In this document: positions 16,687 through 26,229 of the stretch, piece after piece
How positions within the stretch are numbered: the stretch's first letter is position 1
How the letters are laid out: every line of letters begins with the position of its first letter
Made by a program: the position numbers and the translations under genes
Origin: an uncultured Candidatus Actinomarina sp.
GTDB lineage: Bacteria; Actinomycetota; Acidimicrobiia; Actinomarinales; Actinomarinaceae
DNA length: 64,000 bases
Direction of reading: 5' to 3'
Assembly: GCA_902519845.1 (NCBI GenBank)
Contig: CABYLQ010000002.1
Location: 1 to 64,000 of the forward strand
The notes under the pieces: generated by a model
What the model saw: the letters and a program-made list of their open reading frames with translations, nothing else
Told to the model about the DNA's origin: nothing
Database searches by the model: none

Positions 16687-17805
16687 GTGAAAAAAACAAT
16701 TTTAATTCTACTCTGTCTCTCTCTTGTGTTTGCTGCTTGCGGTACAGCAGAAGAAGAAACAGTAGAGGAACCTGCAGTTGTTGAAGAAACAGAAAGTTTA
16801 GATGCACCAGCTACCACTACAGCTCAAGTGCTTGATAAAATTGTTTTCGGTTTCGTGCCAAGTGCAGAACAAGCAGAACTTTTAGATAACATTCAACCTA
16901 TGATGCAAGTTTTATCAGACGGATTAGGTATTGAAGTTGAAGGTTTTGTTACAAGTGACTATTCGGGATTATTAGTTGCAATGGGATCTGGTCAAGCAGA
17001 CGTTGGTGCGTTTGCTACATTGGGTTACGTTACAGCTATGAACGCATTCCCTACAAGATTTGAGGCAATTGCTAAATCTGTAAGATACGGTTCAGGATCA
17101 TACCATGGTACGTTCTGGACAACAGATGCAAGCGTTTGCGAAACAACACCTGTGATTGGTGCATTCGAAAACATCAATGGAGTTGCAACTTTAGTTGAAG
17201 GTTCAGCAACAACACCACCTGATGTAAAAGCATTACAAGTTGGATGGGGTTTTGGAGACGACGGACTTATACCTGAAGTAAGAGATGGTGTAACAACTAG
17301 CCCTGGTCTTGCATGTGAAGCTGATCTATCTGTAATGATTGGTGAGGAAGTTCTTTTTGTTGAAGAAGGATCTACTTCAGGGTATTTATATCCATCATTA
17401 CAATTGAAAAAAGCTGGTATCGATTACACCAGTGATATTGTTCAAAGATACGCTGGGTCACATGATGGAGTTATTTCTGGATTATATAATGGTGATGCAA
17501 AATTTGGTGTCACATATGATGATGCAAGAAGAACTATAAGAAAAACAAATGCAGATGTTGGTGAAAAGGTTATTGCTTTTGGTATAACAGAAGAAATTCC
17601 TAACGATGTTATTGCAGTTAGAACTGATCTACCTGAAGACATCAAACAACAAATATATGACATATTAGCTGCATATATTGCAACTGATGAAGGTTTGGCC
17701 ATAATGGATGATATTTATGGATGGACTGATTTAGTACCAGCACTTAACTCTGAGTTCGATGTTGTAAGAGAAGCAGCAGAAGAATTCGGTCTATACGACG
17801 ATTAA
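16687..17805 (+). CDS. phnD: Phosphate/phosphite/phosphonate ABC transporter binding lipoprotein
   Basis: A 372-residue periplasmic-binding-type lipoprotein with a canonical lipobox F-A-A-C and an acidic linker to about residue 45. The mature part has the PhnD/PtxB signature: V-P-S-A-E-Q at the N-terminus and Y-S-G-L-L-V-A-M-G-S-G-Q-A-D-V-G-A-F. It captures an organophosphonate, phosphite or phosphate for the transporter encoded next. GTG start with GGAGGA 7-8 bases upstream. No phosphonate-degrading genes are in the window, so the ligand is open. Confidence 0.85.
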   Translation: MKKTILILLCLSLVFAACGTAEEETVEEPAVVEETESLDAPATTTAQVLDKIVFGFVPSAEQAELLDNIQPMMQVLSDGLGIEVEGFVTSDYSGLLVAMGSGQADVGAFATLGYVTAMNAFPTRFEAIAKSVRYGSGSYHGTFWTTDASVCETTPVIGAFENINGVATLVEGSATTPPDVKALQVGWGFGDDGLIPEVRDGVTTSPGLACEADLSVMIGEEVLFVEEGSTSGYLYPSLQLKKAGIDYTSDIVQRYAGSHDGVISGLYNGDAKFGVTYDDARRTIRKTNADVGEKVIAFGITEEIPNDVIAVRTDLPEDIKQQIYDILAAYIATDEGLAIMDDIYGWTDLVPALNSEFDVVREAAEEFGLYDD

Positions 17806-17812
17806 ATCTTGA

Positions 17813-17850
17813 TTTTAACCGGGTTGTTCTTCAGCCCGGTTAAAATTTTT
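17813..17850 (+). terminator. Intra-operon intrinsic terminator after phnD
   Basis: TTTTAACCGGG (17813-17823) pairs with CCCGGTTAAAA (17835-17845). The stem can extend inward by 3 more pairs including one G-U, to 14 pairs with a TTCTT loop. A run of T follows. It lies between phnD and phnC and probably ends part of the transcripts, giving more binding protein than ATPase and permease. Confidence 0.85.
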
Positions 17851-17852
17851 AT

Positions 17853-18620
17853 ATGATCAAATTCGAAAATGTTGGTGTCACCTATCCAGGTGGCGTAGAA
17901 GCCCTAAAAAATCTAGATTTAGAAATAAACGAAGGAGATTTTTTAATTATTGTCGGTTTATCTGGAGCAGGTAAATCAACTCTACTTCGAACAATCAATA
18001 ATTTAGTCAAACCAAGCAATGGTGTTGTATTTTTAGACAACAAAGATATAACTAATGCAAATAAAAAGCAACTAAAACAAATTAGATCTGAAATAGGTAT
18101 GATATTTCAAACTTTTAATCTAGTGAATAGATCAACAGTGTTGAAAAATGTATTGACAGGTAGATTAAGTAAAGTTTCCACCATTAGGTCGATTTTTGGA
18201 TTATGGCCAAAAGATCAAAAACAAATGGCATTTGAAGCATTAAATCAAGTTGAGATTCTTGAAAAAGCTTATGTGAGGGCTTCCAACCTCTCTGGTGGCC
18301 AGCAACAAAGAGTAGGTATTGCGAGGGCTCTATCTCAAAAACCAAAAGTTATGCTTGCAGATGAACCTGTTGCCTCACTTGATCCAATCACATCAAGAGT
18401 AGTAATGAGTTATCTTAAAAAAATAAATAAAGAACTTGGAATTACGACAATAGTGAATTTACATTTTCTTGATTTAGCTAAAGAATTTGGTGATAGGTTA
18501 ATTGGCTTACGCGATGGTGAACTTGTTTATGATGGAAAAGTTGACGACGTTTCAGATGAAGACTTTGAAAATATTTATGGAAGATCAATAAAGCAATCAG
18601 ATTTAATAGGTAATGATTAA
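17853..18620 (+). CDS. phnC: Phosphonate ABC transporter ATP-binding protein
   Basis: 255 residues. Walker A is G-L-S-G-A-G-K-S-T (about 33-41), the signature is L-S-G-G-Q-Q-Q-R-V-G-I-A-R-A-L, Walker B is V-M-L-A-D-E-P-V-A-S-L-D-P, and the H-loop is N-L-H-F. PhnC-type family. It powers uptake through the two permeases that follow. The start codon lies inside the tail of the terminator region, so readthrough decides its dose. Overlaps the first permease gene by 8 bases. Confidence 0.92.
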   Translation: MIKFENVGVTYPGGVEALKNLDLEINEGDFLIIVGLSGAGKSTLLRTINNLVKPSNGVVFLDNKDITNANKKQLKQIRSEIGMIFQTFNLVNRSTVLKNVLTGRLSKVSTIRSIFGLWPKDQKQMAFEALNQVEILEKAYVRASNLSGGQQQRVGIARALSQKPKVMLADEPVASLDPITSRVVMSYLKKINKELGITTIVNLHFLDLAKEFGDRLIGLRDGELVYDGKVDDVSDEDFENIYGRSIKQSDLIGND

Positions 18621-19395
18621 TTATCCAAAAAAACCAAGTCCTTCATTATTAGTTTTAATAGGAATACCTGCCGGAATACTTTTTTCAGTATTTTCATTTC
18701 TTCAGATAGGTTTTAATTTTCAAGATTTTAAAAACAACCTATCTAATAGATATCTTGTAACTGATCCTTTATTTAATCCTAAATGGGCCTGGGCTTGGGA
18801 GAATTCATCTGATGCATTAGTGGAGACTATTCAAATTGCAATATTGGCAAGTATTATAGGTTGTGCAGTTGCCTTACCATTATCTTTTTATGCATCAAGG
18901 GCTACAAATCTGAACAAGTATTCTTATTTTGTATATAAGTCATTTTTAAATCTTGTGAGGACAATACCTGATTTATTCTGGGCTATGATTTTTACTGTTG
19001 CTGTAGGTATTGGACCATTTGCCGGTGTTCTTGCATTATTAATGTTTTCACTTGCAATAATGGGTAAATTATTATCCGAAACTATTGATAGCATTGATCC
19101 TGGTCCTATGGAGGCAGCAAAAGCCACAGGTGCATCGCATAATCAGTCTGTATTTACATCTGCCTTGCCACAAGTACTACCAAACTTTACAGCATATTTT
19201 CTATACATATTTGAATTATGTATTAGAGCAAGTGTGATTCTTGGATTAGTCGGTGCGGGTGGTGTTGGAAGAATAATTGAGACACAAAGAATTTTTCTTA
19301 GATTTGACAGAATTTCTCCAATAATTGTCCTGATTCTTGTAGTTGTCATATTGATAGAACAATTTAGCGTTTGGTTAAGAAGAAAAATATTATGA
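18613..19395 (+). CDS. phnE: Phosphonate ABC transporter permease 1
   Basis: 260 residues with about six membrane segments and the permease EAA loop G-P-M-E-A-A-K-A-T-G-A-S (about 171-182). PhnE family. It forms the membrane channel with the second permease. Its stop overlaps the next start as ATGA. Confidence 0.9.
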   Translation: MINYPKKPSPSLLVLIGIPAGILFSVFSFLQIGFNFQDFKNNLSNRYLVTDPLFNPKWAWAWENSSDALVETIQIAILASIIGCAVALPLSFYASRATNLNKYSYFVYKSFLNLVRTIPDLFWAMIFTVAVGIGPFAGVLALLMFSLAIMGKLLSETIDSIDPGPMEAAKATGASHNQSVFTSALPQVLPNFTAYFLYIFELCIRASVILGLVGAGGVGRIIETQRIFLRFDRISPIIVLILVVVILIEQFSVWLRRKIL

Positions 19396-20195
19396 ACATT
19401 CCAAAGCAACCATTAAACCAAAGAATATTTAAGTATTCATTAACTAGTTTGATTGTTGTTTCTGCAATCTGGTCAGCATCAGGTTTAGAAATAACTCTTG
19501 ATAGAATACTTAATGCTCCAGCACAAATTGCTACTTTGGTTGGTGCCATGTTTCCTTTAGATTTAAGTTCAGAAGCATTTGAGAGAATCATTCCAAAAGT
19601 ATTTGAGTCTTTGTTTATCGCATGGGCAGGAACAGTTATTGGAGCAATATTTAGTTTTCCTATTTCGTTTTTAGCAGCAAATAATATAACAATTGGATCT
19701 GTTAACAGAGTAATTAAACAGATTCTTAACGGTATAAGAGCATTTCCAGAATTGATATTGGCTTTTGTTTTCTTACCAATAACAGGTCTTGGTCCATTAA
19801 CAGGAACACTAGCTGTAGGTATTCATTCAATAGGAACTTTAGGGAAGCTATCTTCAGAAGTTATAGAGGGCATTGATGAAGGACCTCTTGAGTCTATTAA
19901 AGCGTCAGGTGGATCAAAAATTAACGAACTTACTTTTGGAGTTATACCACAAGTTATGTCAACTATTACATCTTATTGGCTTTATCGCTTTGAAATTAAT
20001 TTAAGAGCATCAGCAGTTCTTGGCGTTGTAGGTGCTGGTGGAGTTGGTCAAGAATTGATAAATCAGCTTAGATTCAGGGACTTTCCAAGAGCAGGTACAG
20101 TATTAATCTGTACTATTGTTTTGGTATTAACTGCAGATACAATTTCAGCGGCAATTAGAAATCGTATTATTAAAGGAAAGACTATTAAAAGTTAA
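19392..20195 (+). CDS. phnE: Phosphonate ABC transporter permease 2
   Basis: About 267 residues from the ATG at 19392, which overlaps the previous stop by 4 bases; the frame is open upstream only to a TTG. Six membrane segments and the EAA loop G-P-L-E-S-I-K-A-S-G-G-S. Paralogue of permease 1, so the channel is a heterodimer. The gene ends one base before the convergent ftsK stop, with no terminator visible. Confidence 0.9.
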   Translation: MNIPKQPLNQRIFKYSLTSLIVVSAIWSASGLEITLDRILNAPAQIATLVGAMFPLDLSSEAFERIIPKVFESLFIAWAGTVIGAIFSFPISFLAANNITIGSVNRVIKQILNGIRAFPELILAFVFLPITGLGPLTGTLAVGIHSIGTLGKLSSEVIEGIDEGPLESIKASGGSKINELTFGVIPQVMSTITSYWLYRFEINLRASAVLGVVGAGGVGQELINQLRFRDFPRAGTVLICTIVLVLTADTISAAIRNRIIKGKTIKS

Positions 20196-22565
20196 TTACT
20201 CTTCGTACCAGTTATCGTCGTCTTCACTATCACTTACTTCTTCAACAATTGCCTCGTCAGATTCAATTAGATCTTCAGAAACATCATCTTCAATAGAACT
20301 AAGTGAATCTGTTTCAAACTCTTCTACGGTGATTAAAACCTCTCTAGCTTTTGAACCCTCTGATGGTCCAACAATTCCTTGTGATTCAAGAATATCCATC
20401 AATCGTCCTGCTCTAGCAAATCCAACTCTTAACTTCCTTTGTAACATTGACGTGGAGCCTAATTGTGATCTTACAACAAGTTCTGTAGCTGTTTTAATGA
20501 GTTCTTCATCCTCTCCAAGGTCTTCATTATTTTGAACAGTTGTAGACTTGTGTTCTTCAATGACAGCAGGATTATATTCAGCTTCTTTTTGTGATTTAAC
20601 CCATGATACAACATCTTTTATCTCTGCTTCTGTAACCCATGCACCCTGAATTCGTTCAAGTCTAGGATTTGAAGCAGTAACAATTAACATGTCACCTAAT
20701 CCAATTAATTTTTCAGCACCTGATTGGTCCAAAATAACTCGTGAGTCTGTTGTTGAGGCAACTGAGAAAGCAAGACGAGATGGAATATTAGCTTTCATAA
20801 CGCCAGTGATAACATCGACGGATGGTCTTTGTGTTGCAACAACTAAATGAATACCGATTGCTCTAGCCATCTGAGCAAGCCTAACGATAGCCGATTCTAC
20901 TTCCCTACCAGCAACCATCATTAAATCATTCAACTCATCAATACAAACAACAATAAAAGGAAACCTATCAAATTTGTCAGTATCAAGTAAGCCTGCGTCA
21001 TACTTTTCGTGATAACCGTTAATATCTCTGACCTGACCATCAGCTAAAAGATCGTATCTTCTGTCCATTTCAGAAACTGCCCATGAAAGAGCATCAACCG
21101 CTTTTTTTGGATTAGTTATGACTTTAGTCAAAAGGTGTGGAACATTATTGTATTGACCTAGTTCAACACGTTTAGGATCGACCATTACCATTTTTACTTC
21201 GTCAGGGTTAGTTCTCATTAACAACGAAGTAACAATTGAATTTATACATGAAGATTTTCCTGCACCTGTTTGACCAGCTATAAGTACATGAGGAAGCTCT
21301 GAGAGATTCATAAGCCTTGGCGAACCTGATATGTCTAATCCCAGACCAACACTTAATGGGTGGTCAAGTTTTTGAGCGTCTGAAGAAGAGAGCACATCAC
21401 CAAGAGAAACTAATTTTCTCTGCCTATTAGGTATTTCAATACCAATAGCACTTCTTCCCGGAATAGGTGCTAAAAGTCGTACGTCTGGAGTAGCTAAAGC
21501 ATAAGCAATATCATGTGAAAGTGAAGTAACTTTTGAGACTTTAACACCTGGAGAAAGCTCAATCTCATAACGAGTAACAGTAGGACCTGGAACAATTTTT
21601 GTTAACTCAGCTTCAACACCATGCTCTTTTAATAAATTTTGTAGATCTGTTGCAGTTTGTTGAAGTAGCTTTTTAGAAGTAGAAACATCAGTTCCACTTT
21701 TAAGAAGTTTTAATGGTGGAAGAATGTAATTTGTCGATTTTTTCTTATTTGGTTTAGCTTTTGACTTCACTGCTTTAGGCTTCTCAGTAACTTCAGACTT
21801 AACAGATTTTTTACTTTTTTCTTTTTTTAATGTAACAACATTATTTTTTGAATCTTTTTTAGGTTCATCATTTTCATTATTAATTAAATCAAAGTTAATT
21901 TTGGAAGCTTCCCTTCTTGCTTTATAGAAAGCAAAAATAAATCTATAAGAGTATACAAATATAGCTTGAACTCCACCAATAAGATCTTTTAGCTCAATAT
22001 CGGTCATGTAAAGAACAGATATGATCAATCCAAATAATAAAACAACATGTGTCATTTCTGCTGCAAGCAGATTATTTAAGGGGTAAACAATAAATGCAGA
22101 AATAAATCCACCAGATTTTTGTAAAGCCGATGTACCGACGCTAATTGATAATGGTTCGGCATGGATATAAAAATGAAACAAAGCTGATGTAAAAATTTGA
22201 ACCCACAGTGTACCAACAAATACTTTTTGAGTATTAATAAAATCTTTATCTCTAATTAAGATTGCAGATCCGTAGATAAGTAGTAGTGGAAACAAATAAA
22301 CGCCATAACCAAAGGACCATGTAATTAAATTATTTACAAACTCTCCTATTGGTCCTGCTTTACCAAAAGAAGATAGAGCTATAAGAATCGCTAGTGAAAG
22401 CATAAAGATAGATACAGTTTGATAAGACTTGAAAAATAGAGAAGAGAGAGACTTCGTACCTTTACCTAAGCTTTTTAAAGAACTTGGTACTTTTATTAAA
22501 TTTTTTGGTTTAGACACCCGCTTACGCCCACTAACCCTTTCGCGAGTGGATGTCTTAACAGCCAC
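20196..22565 (-). CDS. ftsK: DNA translocase FtsK
   Basis: 789 residues. The N-terminal part has four membrane segments (about 50-70, 88-105, 115-135, 165-190), a Lys/Glu-rich linker runs to about 280, and the alpha and beta motor domains carry Walker A G-Q-T-G-A-G-K-S-S (431-439) and Walker B F-I-V-V-C-I-D-E-L. A gamma winged-helix domain (about 690-755), which reads KOPS sites, precedes an acidic tail. It pumps the terminus through the septum and activates Xer recombination. GTG start just after a TATAAT box, so probably leaderless. Confidence 0.97.
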   Translation of the reverse strand: MAVKTSTRERVSGRKRVSKPKNLIKVPSSLKSLGKGTKSLSSLFFKSYQTVSIFMLSLAILIALSSFGKAGPIGEFVNNLITWSFGYGVYLFPLLLIYGSAILIRDKDFINTQKVFVGTLWVQIFTSALFHFYIHAEPLSISVGTSALQKSGGFISAFIVYPLNNLLAAEMTHVVLLFGLIISVLYMTDIELKDLIGGVQAIFVYSYRFIFAFYKARREASKINFDLINNENDEPKKDSKNNVVTLKKEKSKKSVKSEVTEKPKAVKSKAKPNKKKSTNYILPPLKLLKSGTDVSTSKKLLQQTATDLQNLLKEHGVEAELTKIVPGPTVTRYEIELSPGVKVSKVTSLSHDIAYALATPDVRLLAPIPGRSAIGIEIPNRQRKLVSLGDVLSSSDAQKLDHPLSVGLGLDISGSPRLMNLSELPHVLIAGQTGAGKSSCINSIVTSLLMRTNPDEVKMVMVDPKRVELGQYNNVPHLLTKVITNPKKAVDALSWAVSEMDRRYDLLADGQVRDINGYHEKYDAGLLDTDKFDRFPFIVVCIDELNDLMMVAGREVESAIVRLAQMARAIGIHLVVATQRPSVDVITGVMKANIPSRLAFSVASTTDSRVILDQSGAEKLIGLGDMLIVTASNPRLERIQGAWVTEAEIKDVVSWVKSQKEAEYNPAVIEEHKSTTVQNNEDLGEDEELIKTATELVVRSQLGSTSMLQRKLRVGFARAGRLMDILESQGIVGPSEGSKAREVLITVEEFETDSLSSIEDDVSEDLIESDEAIVEEVSDSEDDDNWYEE

Positions 22566-22570
22566 GGTTC

Positions 22571-22576
22571 ATTATA
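22571..22576 (-). promoter_or_regulatory. ftsK extended -10 box
   Basis: On the minus strand TGG-TATAAT is a perfect -10 with the extended TGN element, and it ends 5 bases before the ftsK GTG start. This gives ftsK its own leaderless transcript besides readthrough from dapA. Confidence 0.65.
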
Positions 22577-22598
22577 CCATAAAATATTAGAAAAAAGC

Positions 22599-23480
22599 CT
22601 ATTTTTCCTTTATTTTTGAGTAAAAACCCCTAATTTTATTGGCTAATTCAGTAGAAATATCGGTAATAGGTAGTAAGGGCTCCCCTACATCCTCCCAACT
22701 TTCTGATAATATTTTTTTAATTGGACCTGGACTTGGTTCTTCAAAAAGTGCTTTAAAAAGTTTCCCTAAGTCATTATCTATTGCTTCAGCTTTTTTAATA
22801 TCATTATTTTGAACCGACTCCATCATCTCATATATTTCATTTCCAACAACATGCGAAGCTACTGAAACAACACCTTTGCCACCGTTTTTCATGAAATCAA
22901 GAGTTTCATTGTCATTACCTGAATAAATGTCAACTTTATCATGTAGGGCTTCTAATTCTTTTTTAGAAAAATCAGAATTTCCTACTGCATCCTTAATTGA
23001 ATGTATACCAATATCATCAGCAAGTGATACTAATGTTTCTAATTCAATCAAGGTGCTTGTACGACCTGGAATGTTATATGCCATAATTGGAAGATCTGTA
23101 ACTTTTGATACCTCTTCAAAATGTTTGAGAATTCCGCGTTGTGATGGTTTCGAATAATAAGGAGTAACAATCATTATTCCATGAACACCAACTGAATCTG
23201 CCATTCTTGTAATTTCTATAGTTTCAGAAGTTGAGTACGTTCCGGTTCCTGCAACTATACTTGCTTTATCCCCGACAGAATCTAGCGCAGTTGTATAAAT
23301 AATTTCTCTATCTTTTATTGTAAGATTAGGTGATTCTCCCGTAGTTCCTGTAAGAACAAGTCCATCTGATTTGTCATGAACTAATTTTCTACAGAGTCTC
23401 CAAAATGTATCTGTATTGATTACACCATTGCTATCAAAAGGAGTGATTGAAGCAGTTAATAATTTTCCAAAATCAGTCAT
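22599..23480 (-). CDS. dapA: 4-hydroxy-tetrahydrodipicolinate synthase
   Basis: 293 residues. A TIM-barrel lyase condensing pyruvate with aspartate semialdehyde, the first step to diaminopimelate and lysine. The Schiff-base Lys is K163 in S-I-K-D-A, the Tyr is Y135 in A-Y-N-I-P-G-R, and the G-T-T-G-E-S motif is at about 45-50. Its ATG overlaps the dapB stop by one base. The RNase J gene often found between dapA and ftsK in actinobacteria is missing. Confidence 0.97.
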   Translation of the reverse strand: MTDFGKLLTASITPFDSNGVINTDTFWRLCRKLVHDKSDGLVLTGTTGESPNLTIKDREIIYTTALDSVGDKASIVAGTGTYSTSETIEITRMADSVGVHGIMIVTPYYSKPSQRGILKHFEEVSKVTDLPIMAYNIPGRTSTLIELETLVSLADDIGIHSIKDAVGNSDFSKKELEALHDKVDIYSGNDNETLDFMKNGGKGVVSVASHVVGNEIYEMMESVQNNDIKKAEAIDNDLGKLFKALFEEPSPGPIKKILSESWEDVGEPLLPITDISTELANKIRGFYSKIKEK

Positions 23481-24235
23481 TATATGTCCATCGATTTATT
23501 TAATAAATTTTCAAGTCCGTGAATATATGAATTTTGTTGTTCCATTTCTTGCAATACTAATTGAACGCCTGACAAATATGCTTTCCGATCAAATACTTTA
23601 TGTTCAAGAATAAATTCTTCATAACTTTCGGAAAATACGACTTCCTGCTCAGCTAGGTATTCATCTGATCTCAATGAATATATATTTAAAGAATTTTCAT
23701 TTGATACAGCATAATAATCACCACTTATTTCTGATGGTTTAACATTCTCCAGAGAACTGGCCAAATCTTTTGAAGTTCCTGAAGGAGCGTCTTCTTTTCC
23801 TTTATGATGTTTTTCTACAATATGAACATTTGGAAAAATAGATGTTAATTTTTGTGAGTAAAGTTTTTGAATAGCTGCTCCAACAGAAAAGTTAGGAATG
23901 ACTGATACTGCTTTATTAGCATTCTTTAACAGCTCTAACGAGTCGTTATTCACTCCAGACGAGCCAATTATTAATTTAGATTTATTATTTATTAGTTTCG
24001 GAATGTTTTCATTTACTACAGTAGATGGTGAAAACTCAAACATATAATCGCAAATAACATCATCACTAAAAGTCAATGAATTAAATTTAGTGCCAGAATT
24101 ATTTGGATCTATGATGCCAATAACTTCATAACCTTGAAGTCCATCAATGAATTCTGAAACCATGGTTCCCATGTTTCCATTCCCACCAACAACAACTACG
24201 GTCCTGTTTGTAATTTCATTCAACTTATTTTTCAC
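23480..24235 (-). CDS. dapB: 4-hydroxy-tetrahydrodipicolinate reductase
   Basis: 251 residues. The N-terminal Rossmann motif is V-V-G-G-N-G-N-M-G (about 15-23), and the catalytic motif E-K-H-H-K-G-K-E-D-A-P-S-G-T is at 141-154 with the acid/base His and Lys. It reduces the DapA product with NAD(P)H. First gene of dapB-dapA-ftsK. Confidence 0.96.
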   Translation of the reverse strand: MKNKLNEITNRTVVVVGGNGNMGTMVSEFIDGLQGYEVIGIIDPNNSGTKFNSLTFSDDVICDYMFEFSPSTVVNENIPKLINNKSKLIIGSSGVNNDSLELLKNANKAVSVIPNFSVGAAIQKLYSQKLTSIFPNVHIVEKHHKGKEDAPSGTSKDLASSLENVKPSEISGDYYAVSNENSLNIYSLRSDEYLAEQEVVFSESYEEFILEHKVFDRKAYLSGVQLVLQEMEQQNSYIHGLENLLNKSMDI

Positions 24236-24276
24236 CTTATACTTATATTGTCAGTCTTTAATGATAATGATAAAAA

Positions 24277-26229
24277 ATGGAATTTAAGAAAAAAACTTTA
24301 GAAACTCAGATAATAGAAATTTTTCAAAAGATTAGCCCAGCTATAACTCGGCTTATTCAAAGCACGATGAATAATGACAAAATAGTATTAAATCTAGGTA
24401 AAACAAAAAGTAAAAATAAAAATGAAATAAATATAAATCCATCAATATTAGTTAACTCTGTTTCAGATTCTGACTTAGAATTTAAAGAAGTCGTCATAGG
24501 AACAGTCATCCATGAAGCCATACACTCCATGGAAGATTATAAATTTGATATAGATAAAGACTTATCAAAATTTCAAGATGAGACTGATGGATTAAATGAT
24601 ATTAATGAAGTTCTTGAAGTGCTTTCCGGACCATTTGGGAAATATATCTTTGAAATATTAGTTCATTCTTTTGAAGAATATAAATTTGTAAAAGATTTCA
24701 AAGGCCTAAGGTCAATCCTTCAGGATATTTATGAAGAATCCAGTATCAATATTAAAAATCTAAAACCTTTCAATAAGTTTTTGATTTTAATGTTTCATAG
24801 TATTGCTGGTTATATTGAAATCGATCTTCAATCTTATCCAAAAAATATAAAAGAATCAGTTAGAGAAACTTTGGCTATTTTAAATAATTTTTCTTACGAC
24901 AGAGACCTTGTAGAAGACACCATTGAAATTACGATCCAAATTGCTGATATTTGCAGAAGGTACAATCTTTTACCTGATGTTGATAGTCAAACTTTAGGTG
25001 AAAGAAGAGAATCTATAGAAAAATTTGAAGATTCAGTCATAGACGATCTAAATAAAGTTTTAATCCCGTCAAGTACGAATATAACAACAGGCAATACACT
25101 AGAAAAGTTTCTTGGAAAAAAAGGTAAAGAATCAGATGATGAAAAGTTAAATTTTATGGATGATCACGTTTCTAAAATTGGTACATCAACAACTGTATAC
25201 CTTCCAAATGGTAAAGTTTCAAAGCTTGTAAGTACTAATTTACCAAGAACATTTAATAGCCTTTATAAAAATGGTCTGGCAACTTACAACTCACTTTTAG
25301 AGGAATGGGACCTTCCTGTATTTAAAGTTACTAATAAAATAAAGCCTTACTTTATTCATAACAAAAAAAGGCTACGTATAAGTGGTTACGATCAGGGAGA
25401 TTTATCACCACATGTTCCACTTATGCTTGGTTCTGGAAGATACGAAAGAATGTTTGAGCAAAAACAAAGATTATCAAATAAATCTTATGCTGTTTCATTA
25501 TTAATTGATGGAAGCGGATCAATGCTTGAAAAAGATAAAGGAGAATTTTATCCATGGTCATTATCAGCTGCACTAATTGGAGCAAGTTATCTAGCTCAAA
25601 TATGTCATGAATTAGATATAGATTTTGAAGTTGCAATCTTTAATAGAAGTTTTGCTGCTGATGAATTAGAAAATGAAGAGCTTTATATAAAAAGAAAGAT
25701 GGCAGTATCGTCGATGTTAAATACAAATTATGGTTCAAATGCTGAATACTATTTCAATACTACAAACCATTACTTTATCAAAAGGTTTGATGATTCTTGG
25801 AAAGCAAATTACGAAAAATTTATTGGACTAATCGAGTTTTCAAGGAATTTAAGAGAGTCCTTGGATAAATTAGATATCAAAGATGAATATCCTCCAGCAA
25901 GTATGTTTGAGAGAGGAACAAATGTTGACGAAAGAAACATTATGTTTTCAACTAAACGACTATTGGAAAAAGGATCAAAAACAAAATTGCTAGCTGTACT
26001 TTCAGATGGTATGACACGTGGCTCATTAAACGATTTGAAAAGTTCAATCAACTATGCAACAAAAGTTGGTATTGATGTCATTGGTATCGGAATAGGTGAA
26101 AGAGGAACATGGAAAGAATATATAAACAAAACACAGATAAATCAACCTGAAGAACTAATACATTCAATAGTAAACATCACAAAGGATATACTTATAAAGA
26201 ATATTGAGGAATCTACAGGAGTAGCATAA
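24277..26229 (+). CDS. Large VWA-domain protein with an HExxH motif
   Basis: 650 residues, CobT-like. The N-terminal part holds V-I-H-E-A-I-H at 77-83, a zinc-type HExxH. The C-terminal von Willebrand factor A domain has a full MIDAS motif D411-G-S-G-S, and D-G-M-T near residue 578 fits the last MIDAS Asp. VWA proteins of this class work with a MoxR/CobS-type AAA ATPase, which is the next gene (TAATG overlap), to insert metals or remodel an enzyme. No client enzyme lies directly beside the pair. Confidence 0.75.
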   Translation: MEFKKKTLETQIIEIFQKISPAITRLIQSTMNNDKIVLNLGKTKSKNKNEININPSILVNSVSDSDLEFKEVVIGTVIHEAIHSMEDYKFDIDKDLSKFQDETDGLNDINEVLEVLSGPFGKYIFEILVHSFEEYKFVKDFKGLRSILQDIYEESSINIKNLKPFNKFLILMFHSIAGYIEIDLQSYPKNIKESVRETLAILNNFSYDRDLVEDTIEITIQIADICRRYNLLPDVDSQTLGERRESIEKFEDSVIDDLNKVLIPSSTNITTGNTLEKFLGKKGKESDDEKLNFMDDHVSKIGTSTTVYLPNGKVSKLVSTNLPRTFNSLYKNGLATYNSLLEEWDLPVFKVTNKIKPYFIHNKKRLRISGYDQGDLSPHVPLMLGSGRYERMFEQKQRLSNKSYAVSLLIDGSGSMLEKDKGEFYPWSLSAALIGASYLAQICHELDIDFEVAIFNRSFAADELENEELYIKRKMAVSSMLNTNYGSNAEYYFNTTNHYFIKRFDDSWKANYEKFIGLIEFSRNLRESLDKLDIKDEYPPASMFERGTNVDERNIMFSTKRLLEKGSKTKLLAVLSDGMTRGSLNDLKSSINYATKVGIDVIGIGIGERGTWKEYINKTQINQPEELIHSIVNITKDILIKNIEESTGVA

